Assembly (NCBI RefSeq): GCF_014174495.1
Contig: NZ_JACJHR010000033.1
Span: 1 to 64,000 of the forward strand
Length of the DNA: 64,000 bases
Direction: 5' to 3'
Source of the DNA: Amycolatopsis echigonensis
Lineage (GTDB): Bacteria; Actinomycetota; Actinomycetes; Mycobacteriales; Pseudonocardiaceae
The notes under the pieces were generated by a model that was not told the DNA's origin, searched no databases, and saw only the letters and a program-made list of their open reading frames with translations. A program made the translations under genes and the position numbers. Every line of letters begins with the position of its first letter. Within the stretch, counting starts at the first letter, position 1. Shown here in pieces: positions 8,412-15,622 of the stretch.

Positions 8412-9071
8412 ATGAGCAGTGTACGACAGGCTGGGCGGGCCGGATCCGCGCAGGACGTCACCTATCGGTTCCTCAAGCAGCGCATCGCCGAGCTGCCCCG
8501 CGACGGCGGGACGTTCCTCACCGAGTCGGAGGTCGCCGAGGCGGCCGGGACGTCGCGTACGCCGGTCCGGGAGGCGCTGTTGCGGCTCGAGGCCGAGGGG
8601 TTCCTCGAGATCGTGCCGAAGAAGGGCGCGTTCGTGCCGCCGATCTCCGACGCGGAGGTGCGGGCGGTGATGGAGGCGCGCGAGCTGGTCGAGGACTGGT
8701 GCGTCCGCAAGCTCGCCGAGCGCGTCGACGAGGCCTTCCTGGCCGAACTGGACGACGTTCTCGCGAAGCAGCGCGAAGTGGTCGACGAACCGGTGCGGTT
8801 CATCGAGTTCGACCGCGCGTTCCACCGGGCGATCGTGCGGCGTGCCGGGAATCCCGTGCTGGCCGAGTTCTACGAATCGTTGCGGGACCGGCAGGTCCGG
8901 ATGGGGCTGCGCGCGGTCGCGGGCAGCGAGACGCGGGCGGAAACGGTGCTGGCTGAGCACGCGGCGATTGTCGAAGCGTTGCGGGGCGGCGAGCCGGCCG
9001 CGGCAGGCGAAGCGCTGGCGAAGCATTTGTCCAGCACGATGACGGCGTTGCGGGTCGGGGAGCGGCTGTGA
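8412..9071 (+). CDS. GntR-family (FadR-like) transcriptional regulator
   Basis: 219 residues from ATG 8412. N-terminal winged helix: RFLKQRIAELP, LTESEVAEAAGTSRTPVREALLRLEAEGFLEIVPKKGAFV is the classic GntR signature (wing at KKGAFV). The C-terminal ~140 residues are an all-helical FCD ligand-binding domain with FDRAFHRAIVRRAGNP and a metal-site-like EHAAIVEAL. It should bind the palindrome at 8394-8405 overlapping its own promoter and respond to a substrate of the operon it leads. The stop overlaps the start of the C-N hydrolase gene (GTGA), so it is the first gene of a six- or seven-gene transcript. An in-frame ATG at 8388 exists but lies inside the promoter. Confidence 0.88.
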   Translation: MSSVRQAGRAGSAQDVTYRFLKQRIAELPRDGGTFLTESEVAEAAGTSRTPVREALLRLEAEGFLEIVPKKGAFVPPISDAEVRAVMEARELVEDWCVRKLAERVDEAFLAELDDVLAKQREVVDEPVRFIEFDRAFHRAIVRRAGNPVLAEFYESLRDRQVRMGLRAVAGSETRAETVLAEHAAIVEALRGGEPAAAGEALAKHLSSTMTALRVGERL

Positions 9072-9880
9072 AGGTCGCGTTGGTGCAGCTGGCCAGCCCG
9101 CCGGACGAGACGGCCGCGGACCGCCGGGTGCGGGCCGGGCGGTTGGTGGAGGCGGCGCGCGGAGCCGAGCTGGTCGTGCTGCCCGAGTTGTGGGCGGCGG
9201 GGTATTTCTCGTTCGACGCGTATCCGGACGAAGCGGAATCGCTCGACGGGCCGACGGTCGCGGCGGGGCGCGAGTGGGCGCGAAGCCTTGGTGCGTATGT
9301 GCATCTCGGCAGTCTGGTCGAGCGCGACGAGGCCGGGCGGTTGTTCAATACCGCGGTGTTGCTCGCGCCGGACGGCACCATCGCGCACACCTATCGCAAG
9401 GTGCACGTCTTCGGCTATGCCTCGCGTGAGGCGGAATTGCTCACGCCGGGGGATTCCCTCAGCGTCGCCGAGACCGAACTCGGGCCGATCGGCGCGACGA
9501 CCTGTTACGACTTGCGATTTCCCGAATTGTGGCGCGGGCTGGTGGACCGAGGCGCGAAGACCGTCGTGGTTCCGGCCGCGTGGCCGGCGGCGCGGCGCGA
9601 GCACTGGCGGATGTTCACCTCGTGCCGTGCGGTGGAAGAGCAGGTCGTGGTGATCGCGGTCAACGCGGCCGGCACCCAGCGCGGCGGCGTCGACTTGGCT
9701 GGTACCAGCCGGATCGTCGACCCGTGGGGGACCGTGCTGGCCGAGGCGGGCACGGGCGAGGAAGTGCTGCGCTGCGAAATAGACCAATCCATTGTGGACA
9801 CCGTACGGGCGGAGTTCCCGGTGCTGGCCGACCGGCGGTGGCCGGTGTCCACAGCAGACTTCACGGGAGCGGGAGTATGA
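9068..9880 (+). CDS. Carbon-nitrogen hydrolase (nitrilase superfamily amidase)
   Basis: 270 residues from GTG 9068. The nitrilase triad is visible: Glu40 in VVLPELW, Lys111 in YRKVHVFGY, and Cys146 in TTCYDLRFPEL. These enzymes hydrolyse amides, carbamoyl or nitrile groups through a Cys thioester. Length and the CYDLRFPEL motif resemble omega-amidase or N-carbamoyl amidase branches; the exact substrate cannot be read from the sequence. Cytosolic. It overlaps the regulator upstream and the DUF2848 gene downstream by 4 bases each, so is co-translated with them and probably releases an amino group from the pathway substrate or an intermediate. Confidence 0.85.
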   Translation: MKVALVQLASPPDETAADRRVRAGRLVEAARGAELVVLPELWAAGYFSFDAYPDEAESLDGPTVAAGREWARSLGAYVHLGSLVERDEAGRLFNTAVLLAPDGTIAHTYRKVHVFGYASREAELLTPGDSLSVAETELGPIGATTCYDLRFPELWRGLVDRGAKTVVVPAAWPAARREHWRMFTSCRAVEEQVVVIAVNAAGTQRGGVDLAGTSRIVDPWGTVLAEAGTGEEVLRCEIDQSIVDTVRAEFPVLADRRWPVSTADFTGAGV

Positions 9881-10536
9881 GCACGATTGCCCTGCACGTC
9901 GCGGGAACCGGGGAGGAACTGGCCTTCACTCCGGCGCGGCTGGTGGTGGCCGGATACACCGGAAGCGACGAGGCCGCGGTCGAGGAGCACATCGCCGAAC
10001 TGGCGGCGATCGGCGTGCCGCGGCCGGAATCGGTGCCCGCGTTTTACCGCCTGGATCCGGAATTGCTGACGACCGAGCCGGTGGTCGGCGTGAGCGCGCC
10101 GGGGACGTCCGGGGAGGTCGAGCCGGTGCTGATCCGGCACCAGGGAAGGTATTTTCTGGGCGTCGGATCCGACCACACCGACCGCGACTTGGAGCGGGAC
10201 GGCGTGGAACTGTCCAAAGCGGCCTGTCCGAAGCCGCTCGGGGAGGTGGTCGCCGAGCTAGGTCCCGAAGTGTCCATTCCGGACTGGGACCACGTCGTCG
10301 CGGACTCCAGTGTGGACGGATGTCCGTACCAGAAGGGGGAACTGTCCGCGCTGCGGCATCCGGCGGATCTGCTCGACCGGCTCGGTCCGGTCGACGGCGA
10401 TTTCGCCCTGTACTGCGGCACCCTGCCGCTGCTTGGCGGCGAGTTCACCTATGGCGCGTACTGGCGCATCCACCTGGAGCTGCCCGGCGGCCCGACCCTG
10501 ACCCACGCTTACGAAACGAAACAGAGGAGCGAGTGA
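9877..10536 (+). CDS. DUF2848 family protein
   Basis: 219 residues from ATG 9877, which overlaps the previous stop. Pattern of DUF2848: N-terminal LVVAGYTGSDEAAVEEHIAEL, then VPAFYRLDP, GVGSDHTDRDLE, SKAACPKPLG and LYCGTLPLLGGEFTYG. The family resembles fumarylacetoacetate hydrolase/hydratase-like folds and is found in catabolic operons beside amidases and hydroxylases; no member has a function I can cite with confidence. GSDHTDRDLE carries acidic and His residues that could bind a metal. Its place between an amidase and a ring hydroxylase suggests hydrolysis or hydration of a ring-opened intermediate (inference). Confidence 0.72.
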   Translation: MSTIALHVAGTGEELAFTPARLVVAGYTGSDEAAVEEHIAELAAIGVPRPESVPAFYRLDPELLTTEPVVGVSAPGTSGEVEPVLIRHQGRYFLGVGSDHTDRDLERDGVELSKAACPKPLGEVVAELGPEVSIPDWDHVVADSSVDGCPYQKGELSALRHPADLLDRLGPVDGDFALYCGTLPLLGGEFTYGAYWRIHLELPGGPTLTHAYETKQRSE

Positions 10537-11996
10537 TGCGCAGCGGAGCCGACTATCTGGCCGCACTGAAAGGCCCCCGGCGGATCTATCTCGACGGCGC
10601 GCCGGTCGAGGACGTCGCCCATCACCCGGCGTTCGCGCCGATCGCGAAGACCATCGCGGAACTGTTCGACCTCGCGGCCGACCCGGAGAACGGCATCTCG
10701 GTCACCGACCCGGCGACCGGGTCCACCGTGAACCGCCTGTTCACGCCGCCGCGCAGCCGGGAAGACCTGAAGGCGTACCGGGAAGCGGCGACCGTCTGGG
10801 CGCGGCACACGCACGGCTGGGTCGGGCGCAGCCCGGACCACGTCGGCGCTTTCGTCGCGGCGTTTTCCGCGCACCCGGAGGCCTTTTCGCAAGGGGAGCG
10901 GGACTTTTCCGCCAACATCGCCGCGTACCACAAGCGCGTGCTGGAGGAGAATCTGTACGTCTCGTACGCGATCATTCCGCCGCAGGTGTCACGGGCTACC
11001 ACCGCGCACGCTTGGGAGGGCGACCTGATCCAGGCGGGGGTCGCGGAGGAGCGCGAGGACGGCATCGTGATCCGCGGCGCGCAAATGCTCGCGACCGGCG
11101 GCGCGGTGGCCGACGAGATCTTCGTGTCCTGCATCAAGCCGCTCGGCCCGGAGGACGCTGACTTCGCGCTCGGCTTCGCGGTTCCCGTTGACGCAGAAGG
11201 GCTTAAACTCTACTGCCGCCGTCCGTACGCGCCGGCTGCCACGAGTGAATACGACTACCCGCTCACCTCGCGCTACGACGAAACCGACGCGCTGGTGGTC
11301 TTCGACGACGTCTTCATTCCGTGGGAGCGGGTGTTCGTCTATCGCGATGTCGCGGGGTTGCGGCGGCAGTTCTTCGACACCGGCGCGCACGTGTTCGGCA
11401 ACTGGCAGGCGCAGATCCGGTTCATGGTGAAGACGCAGTTCATCGCCGGGCTCGCCCGCAAGGTCGCCGCTGTCAACGGGGTGGACAAATTCCCCGGCGT
11501 GGTCGAGAAACTCGGCGAGCTGGCGAGTCTCACGTCCATTGTGGAATCCGCGGTGCTGGCGGCGGAATACACCGCGGAACCGGACGAGAACGGCATGTGG
11601 CGGCCCGGCTCCCGCGCGGTGTACGGCGCGATGGGGCTGCAGGCCGAGCTGTACCCGCGGCTGCTGGCGATCCTGCGCGACCTGGTCGGCGGCGGGGTGC
11701 TGCAGGTGCCCTCCAGCGTCGCGGACCTGACGAATCCGGAGACCCGTGCCGATATCGACAAATACATTTACAGCCCGTCCGCGCCCGCCGAGGAGCGGGT
11801 GAAGCTGTTCAAGCTCGCCTGGGACGTCGTCGGCAGCGAATTCGCCGGACGCCATCACCAGTACGAGATGTTCTACGCCGGCGCGCCCTTCGTGGTGAAG
11901 GGCTACGCCTTCCGCAATTACGGTTTCGACGGCGTGCTCGGCGACATCGACGCCTTCCTCTCCAGCTACGACCTCGACGGAGCGATCACCCGATGA
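10536..11996 (+). CDS. HpaB-family flavin-dependent monooxygenase (4-hydroxyphenylacetate 3-monooxygenase-like)
   Basis: 486 residues from ATG 10536, matching HpaB-family length. N-terminal YLAALKGPRRIYLDGAPV and HPAF are family hallmarks; the middle has PPQVSRATTAHAWEGDL and a beta domain IVIRGAQMLATGGAVADEIFV; the C-terminal helices have WDVVGSEFAGRHHQYEMFYAG. The family uses FADH2 supplied by a separate reductase to hydroxylate phenols or N-heteroaromatics. The partner reductase is encoded two genes downstream. Neighbouring amidase and DUF2848 genes argue that the substrate contains an amide or ring nitrogen rather than being simple 4-hydroxyphenylacetate. Translationally coupled on both sides. 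Confidence 0.85.
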   Translation: MRSGADYLAALKGPRRIYLDGAPVEDVAHHPAFAPIAKTIAELFDLAADPENGISVTDPATGSTVNRLFTPPRSREDLKAYREAATVWARHTHGWVGRSPDHVGAFVAAFSAHPEAFSQGERDFSANIAAYHKRVLEENLYVSYAIIPPQVSRATTAHAWEGDLIQAGVAEEREDGIVIRGAQMLATGGAVADEIFVSCIKPLGPEDADFALGFAVPVDAEGLKLYCRRPYAPAATSEYDYPLTSRYDETDALVVFDDVFIPWERVFVYRDVAGLRRQFFDTGAHVFGNWQAQIRFMVKTQFIAGLARKVAAVNGVDKFPGVVEKLGELASLTSIVESAVLAAEYTAEPDENGMWRPGSRAVYGAMGLQAELYPRLLAILRDLVGGGVLQVPSSVADLTNPETRADIDKYIYSPSAPAEERVKLFKLAWDVVGSEFAGRHHQYEMFYAGAPFVVKGYAFRNYGFDGVLGDIDAFLSSYDLDGAITR

Positions 11997-12337
11997 ACAA
12001 ACCGGAACACGAATTCTTCCCGGTGACCGACGTCGCCTTCACGGTGTGCCCGGGCGACGACCCGAAGATCACCGAACGGATTCTCGCCAAGGACCCGGAA
12101 ACCGGGGTGGCGACGCGGATCCTGCGCTACGAACCCGGTGCCGATTCGACGCCGATGGGCGTGCAGAAACACGATTTCTGGGAGGAGGTCTACATTCTCG
12201 AGGGCTCGTTCACCGACCTCACGCTCGGCCGGACGTTCACCGCGGGGATGTACGCCTGCCGTCCGCCGGGCATGCCGCACGGCCCGTGGCGGACCGACGA
12301 GGGGGTCGTCACATTCGAGGTCCGCTACCCGGCTTGA
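11993..12337 (+). CDS. Cupin-domain protein
   Basis: 114 residues from ATG 11993. A single cupin barrel: VQKHDFWEEVYILEGSFTDL is the first motif (His and two Glu) and YACRPPGMPHGPW the second, with Pro-His spacing typical of a metal-binding cupin. A small cupin in an operon with a ring hydroxylase could be a ring-cleaving dioxygenase, an isomerase or a substrate-binding accessory. Overlaps the HpaB gene by 4 bases; 21 bases lie before the flavin reductase gene. No targeting signal. Confidence 0.75.
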   Translation: MNKPEHEFFPVTDVAFTVCPGDDPKITERILAKDPETGVATRILRYEPGADSTPMGVQKHDFWEEVYILEGSFTDLTLGRTFTAGMYACRPPGMPHGPWRTDEGVVTFEVRYPA

Positions 12338-12358
12338 CCCTCCGCAAGGGAGAACCCC

Positions 12359-12889
12359 ATGATCACCACTCCGTCGACTTCCGAGGCCGAGGTCGACCCG
12401 ATGACGATGCGCCGCACGATGGGGCGTTTCGCCACCGGCGTCGCGGTGGTCACCACCCGGGGGGCGGGGGTGCCGCACGGGATGACCGTCAACTCGCTGA
12501 CGTCGGTTTCGCTGGATCCGCCGCTGCTGCTGGTGTGCCTGACGATCGGTGCGCGCAGCACCGACGCCGTCGTCGAGGCGGGCCGGTTCGCGGTCAACAT
12601 CCTGTCCGCGCGGCAGGAACAGCTCGCGCTGCGCTTCGCGCGCCGCGGCGAGGACCACTTCGCCGGACTGGAGGTGACCGAGGGCAGGCACCGCGTGCCG
12701 GTGATCCCGGACGCCTTCGCGCACCTCGAATGCGACGTCGAACGGCACCTGGTCGCCGGCGACCACGTGGTCGTGTTCGGGCACGTGCGCAGCGTGTGCG
12801 AGCGCGACGGCGAACCGCTGGCGTTCCACGGGGGACGGTTCGCGGACCTCGCCGACCGGGCCAACGAGCCCGTGCACTGGTTCTTCTGA
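12359..12889 (+). CDS. Flavin reductase (HpaC/FMN-binding split-barrel family)
   Basis: 176 residues, ATG 12359 preceded by AAGGGAGAA. Split-barrel flavin reductase pattern: TMGRFATGVAVVTT, GMTVNSLTSVSLDPPLLLVCL (flavin-binding), RFAVNIL and a C-terminal LAFHGGRFADL. It would reduce FAD/FMN with NAD(P)H and pass it to the HpaB-type oxygenase in the same operon, forming a two-component monooxygenase. Cytosolic. A strong hairpin at 12913-12944 follows, so part of the transcripts probably end here. Confidence 0.88.
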   Translation: MITTPSTSEAEVDPMTMRRTMGRFATGVAVVTTRGAGVPHGMTVNSLTSVSLDPPLLLVCLTIGARSTDAVVEAGRFAVNILSARQEQLALRFARRGEDHFAGLEVTEGRHRVPVIPDAFAHLECDVERHLVAGDHVVVFGHVRSVCERDGEPLAFHGGRFADLADRANEPVHWFF

Positions 12890-12912
12890 GGCAGTTCCCG
12901 AGGGGGGAATAC

Positions 12913-12944
12913 GCCTCGGTGGCTGCGGCAACAGCCACCGAGGC
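12913..12944 (+). terminator. Perfect 13-bp stem hairpin between flavin reductase and MFS genes
   Basis: GCCTCGGTGGCTG and CAGCCACCGAGGC pair perfectly around a 6-base loop. No long T run follows, as usual in high-GC actinobacteria. It may terminate or attenuate the operon before the transporter gene. Confidence 0.65.
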
Positions 12945-12998
12945 TTCCGGCACCAGCACTTCATCCGCGTCACGGACCCTCCGACTCCAGGAGCCGAA

Positions 12999-14339
12999 AT
13001 GCCTGACACCTCTCGCGAACGTAACAGAAAACGCCCGCACACGCGGCTGGGGGTGGTGGCGGCGTCGAGCCTCGCCGGCACCGCCGTCGAATGGTACGAC
13101 TTCTTTCTGTACGGCACCGCGTCCACTTTGGTCTTCAACAAACTGTATTTCCCGTCGCACGACCCGCTGGTCGGCACGGTTCTCGCGTTCGCCACCTACG
13201 CCGTCGGATTCCTCGCCCGGCCGCTGGGCGCGGTCGTGCTCGGCCACCTCGGCGACCGCAAGGGACGGCGGTCGACGCTCATCTCCAGCCTGCTTTTGAT
13301 GGGTGCTTCGACCTTCTTGATCGCTCTGCTGCCCACTTACGAGGCGGTCGGCGTGCTCGCGCCGTTGCTGCTCGTTGTCTGCCGCCTGGTGCAAGGGTTT
13401 GCGCTCGGCGGCGAATGGGGCGGGGCGGTGCTGCTGGTGTCCGAGCACGGCGGCAGCGCGCGTCGGGCGTTCTGGTCTTCGTGGCCGAATGTCGGGCCGC
13501 CGCTGGGAAATCTGCTCGCCGCCGGTGTGCTGGCGGTTCTCGGCGCGGCGATGCCGTCGGCACAGTTCCTGTCCTGGGGCTGGCGGCTCGCGTTCGGACT
13601 TTCCGCGGTGCTCGTTTTGATCGGGTTGTGGCTGCGGCTTTACGTCGCGGAAACTCCGCTGTTCCACGACGCGCCGAAACCCCAGGGGCTGCCTGCGGGC
13701 GTGGTGATTCGCAAGCACTGGCGTAGCGTGTTGCTCGCCGCGGCGACGCGTTTCGGCGAGAACGCCGGGTTCTATCTGTTCTCGCTGTTCGTGATCACTT
13801 ACGTCACGACTGTGCTCAAAATGGACAGTTCGGTCGGGCTGACAGCGGTGCTGGTCGGGCAGGCGTGCGCGGTCGTGACGATTCCGCTGTTCGCCCTGCT
13901 GGCCGACCGGGTCGGACGGCGGCCGATCTACGTGGTCGCTTCGGTGGCGACCGTAGTGTGGGCGTTCGTGTTCTTCGCCTTGGTCGACACGCGGAGCCCC
14001 GGCCTGATCATGGTCGCGGTGGCTGGCGGGTTGCTCATCTTCGCCGCGTACAGCTCGGTGATCGGAGCGTTCTTCGCGGAGCTTTTCCCGACTGAGGTGC
14101 GGTATTCCGGAGTTTCGCTGGCGTACAACCTGGCGTCGGTGCTGGCGGGTTCGCTCGCTCCGATCATCGCGATCGGGTTGTACGCGAAGTTCGGCACCGG
14201 ATACGCGATCGGGGCGTACCTGGCGGTGATGGGCCTGATTTCGCTCGTGGCTTCGTTGCTCGCGAAAGAAACGAAGTCGGTCGATCTTGGTTCGGTGGCG
14301 GGGAAAACGGTGGAAGAAGTTCGTGCGCCCGTTGACTGA
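12999..14339 (+). CDS. MFS transporter, metabolite:H+ symporter (MHS) type
   Basis: 446 residues with ~12 hydrophobic helices. N-terminal SLAGTAVEWYDFFLYGTAS and the loop 2-3 motif GHLGDRKGRRSTL are typical of MHS-family proton symporters (shikimate, proline/betaine, dicarboxylate types); FALGGEWGGAVLL marks helix 5, and FPTEVRYSGVSLAYNLASV the C-terminal half. It sits 109 bases after the flavin reductase and in the same direction, so it probably imports the substrate degraded by the GntR-controlled operon. A dispersed hairpin repeat lies downstream. Confidence 0.85.
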   Translation: MPDTSRERNRKRPHTRLGVVAASSLAGTAVEWYDFFLYGTASTLVFNKLYFPSHDPLVGTVLAFATYAVGFLARPLGAVVLGHLGDRKGRRSTLISSLLLMGASTFLIALLPTYEAVGVLAPLLLVVCRLVQGFALGGEWGGAVLLVSEHGGSARRAFWSSWPNVGPPLGNLLAAGVLAVLGAAMPSAQFLSWGWRLAFGLSAVLVLIGLWLRLYVAETPLFHDAPKPQGLPAGVVIRKHWRSVLLAAATRFGENAGFYLFSLFVITYVTTVLKMDSSVGLTAVLVGQACAVVTIPLFALLADRVGRRPIYVVASVATVVWAFVFFALVDTRSPGLIMVAVAGGLLIFAAYSSVIGAFFAELFPTEVRYSGVSLAYNLASVLAGSLAPIIAIGLYAKFGTGYAIGAYLAVMGLISLVASLLAKETKSVDLGSVAGKTVEEVRAPVD

Positions 14340-14424
14340 CGATCTCGAGGTGTACGGCCGTAGCGGTGTTCGGTTCGGACGCGACTGACAACGCCGAAGC
14401 GCACCGAGCCACCTGTGCTGAAGT

Positions 14425-14469
14425 CCGTGAAGGACTCCTTGCGGGAATATCGCGAGGAGTCCTTCACGG
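14425..14469. terminator. Dispersed palindromic repeat acting as bidirectional terminator (copy 1)
   Basis: CCGTGAAGGACTCCT and its complement AGGAGTCCTTCACGG flank a loop containing GCGGGAATATCGC. It lies between convergent genes; the stop of the MBL hydrolase (14464) is inside the right arm. The same arms recur at 25947-25997, again next to convergent gene ends. Confidence 0.75.
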
Positions 14470-15327
14470 CTTTTCCACCAGCCGGTAGCCGGAACCGTGC
14501 GGGACCAGGTGCCCGCCGGTGGGCGGGGTGAAGTGCGTGCCCAGCACGAGAGTTTCCGAGTCGGCCAGTTCGGTGAGGAGGCGGCGGCGGGTCTTCTCGG
14601 ACGCCGCCGGGTCGATGTCCACCGACGCGCCGATTTCCGGGTGCGCGAACTGCACGGGATGGTGCACCGCGTCCCCGGTGATCAGCGCGGTCTCGCCGGC
14701 GCTGCGCAGTTCGACCGAGACGTGGCCCGGGGTGTGGCCGGGCGTCGGCAGCAACCGCACGCCGGACACGATTTCCACGCCGTCCGCGGGGACGTCGACC
14801 AGGTCCAGCAGCCCCGCGCGCTCCACCGGCAGCACGGAATCCTCGAACATCTGCCGCCGCGGCGCGTCCATGTCGTAGCCCGCCCAGAACTCCCGTTCGG
14901 CGCGGGCAGTGACGTGCCGGGCGGAGGCGAACGTCGGCACCCACTCGCCGTCCTGCTCGCGGGTGTTCCAGCCGACGTGGTCGGCGTGCAGGTGGGTGAG
15001 CAGCACCAGGTCCACTTCGTCCGGAGCGAACCCGGCGGCCGCCAGCGCGTCCAGGTACCCGGTGTCGAGGTCGTGCCACGCCGGGTTGGCGCGGGTTTTC
15101 CCGTTGCCGATCCCGGTGTCCACGAGGATTTTCCTCCCGTCCTTCTCGAACGCGAAACTGTGGCTGTGCAAGCGGATCGCGCCGCCGTCGGCGAAGTCCG
15201 GCCGCAGCCAGTCCTCGCCCGAGACGACCTCGGCGGTCGCGCCGGGCAGCAGCCACGGTCCGGTCTCGGCGGGGAATTCGATCTCGTCGACCCGATGGAC
15301 AGTGATCTCACCGACGGTCCAGGACAT
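14464..15327 (-). CDS. MBL-fold metallo-hydrolase
   Basis: 287 residues; ATG at 15327 follows AAGGAGG. The metallo-beta-lactamase motif is clear: LLTHLHADHVGWN (His-x-His-x-Asp-His), LLPTPGHTPGHVS, ALITGDAVHHP, and VLGTHF near the C-terminus, so a binuclear zinc hydrolase of the lactonase/glyoxalase-like branch. No signal peptide. It is transcribed divergently from the AtzG/AtzE-like amidase and TetR genes, with a large inverted-repeat operator between them, so all are probably under the same TetR repressor. Substrate unknown; lactone or thioester hydrolysis is possible. Confidence 0.85.
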   Translation of the reverse strand: MSWTVGEITVHRVDEIEFPAETGPWLLPGATAEVVSGEDWLRPDFADGGAIRLHSHSFAFEKDGRKILVDTGIGNGKTRANPAWHDLDTGYLDALAAAGFAPDEVDLVLLTHLHADHVGWNTREQDGEWVPTFASARHVTARAEREFWAGYDMDAPRRQMFEDSVLPVERAGLLDLVDVPADGVEIVSGVRLLPTPGHTPGHVSVELRSAGETALITGDAVHHPVQFAHPEIGASVDIDPAASEKTRRRLLTELADSETLVLGTHFTPPTGGHLVPHGSGYRLVEKP

Positions 15328-15353
15328 GCCCCGTTCCTCCTTAACGCAACTTG

Positions 15354-15396
15354 TTTGCTTTAAGCGACGGTAGCGACTACGGTCGCTTAAAGCAAA
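15354..15396. promoter_or_regulatory. Large inverted-repeat operator in divergent promoter region
   Basis: TTTGCTTTAAGCGAC (15354-15368) and GTCGCTTAAAGCAAA (15382-15396) are perfect inverted repeats with a 13-base gap. Each arm itself contains an odd palindrome, GCTTTAAGC or GCTTAAAGC, so these look like two operator sites. They lie between the MBL gene (start 15327) and the amidase operon (start 15419). The likely ligand is the TetR protein encoded at 16922-17476. Confidence 0.7.
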
Positions 15397-15418
15397 TGGT
15401 TAGCTTTTAGGAGTCTCC

Positions 15419-15622
15419 GTGTCCGACCTGACCCCCGACGAGGCAGCGAGCCTGGCCGCCCGTGCCGGACTGCCGCTGGCTGCGGCGCGGCACACCACCG
15501 TGGCCGCCGTCGCCAACCACATCCACTCCGTGGTGAGAGTCCTACGCGACCTGGATTTCGGCGACACGCCACCGGCTTCCACCTATCGTGCGGAGGAGGA
15601 CGTCCGGCATGTCGCTCGCTGA
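15419..15622 (+). CDS. AtzG-like (DUF4089) small amidase partner
   Basis: 67 residues from GTG 15419 behind TTAGGAG. Pattern LTPDEAASLAARAGLPLA, then a helix ending VVRVLRDLDFGDTPPAS: the DUF4089/AtzG-like family, whose characterised member AtzG forms a complex with the amidase AtzE in cyanuric acid catabolism. Here too the next gene, overlapping by 14 bases, is an amidase. The partnership is inferred from family and synteny. Confidence 0.75.
   Translation: MSDLTPDEAASLAARAGLPLAAARHTTVAAVANHIHSVVRVLRDLDFGDTPPASTYRAEEDVRHVAR

Noticed and set aside
12999..14339. MFS at 13.0 kb as part of the MBL/amidase system
   Set aside because: It is convergent to the MBL gene, separated by a terminator, and codirectional with the flavin reductase operon.
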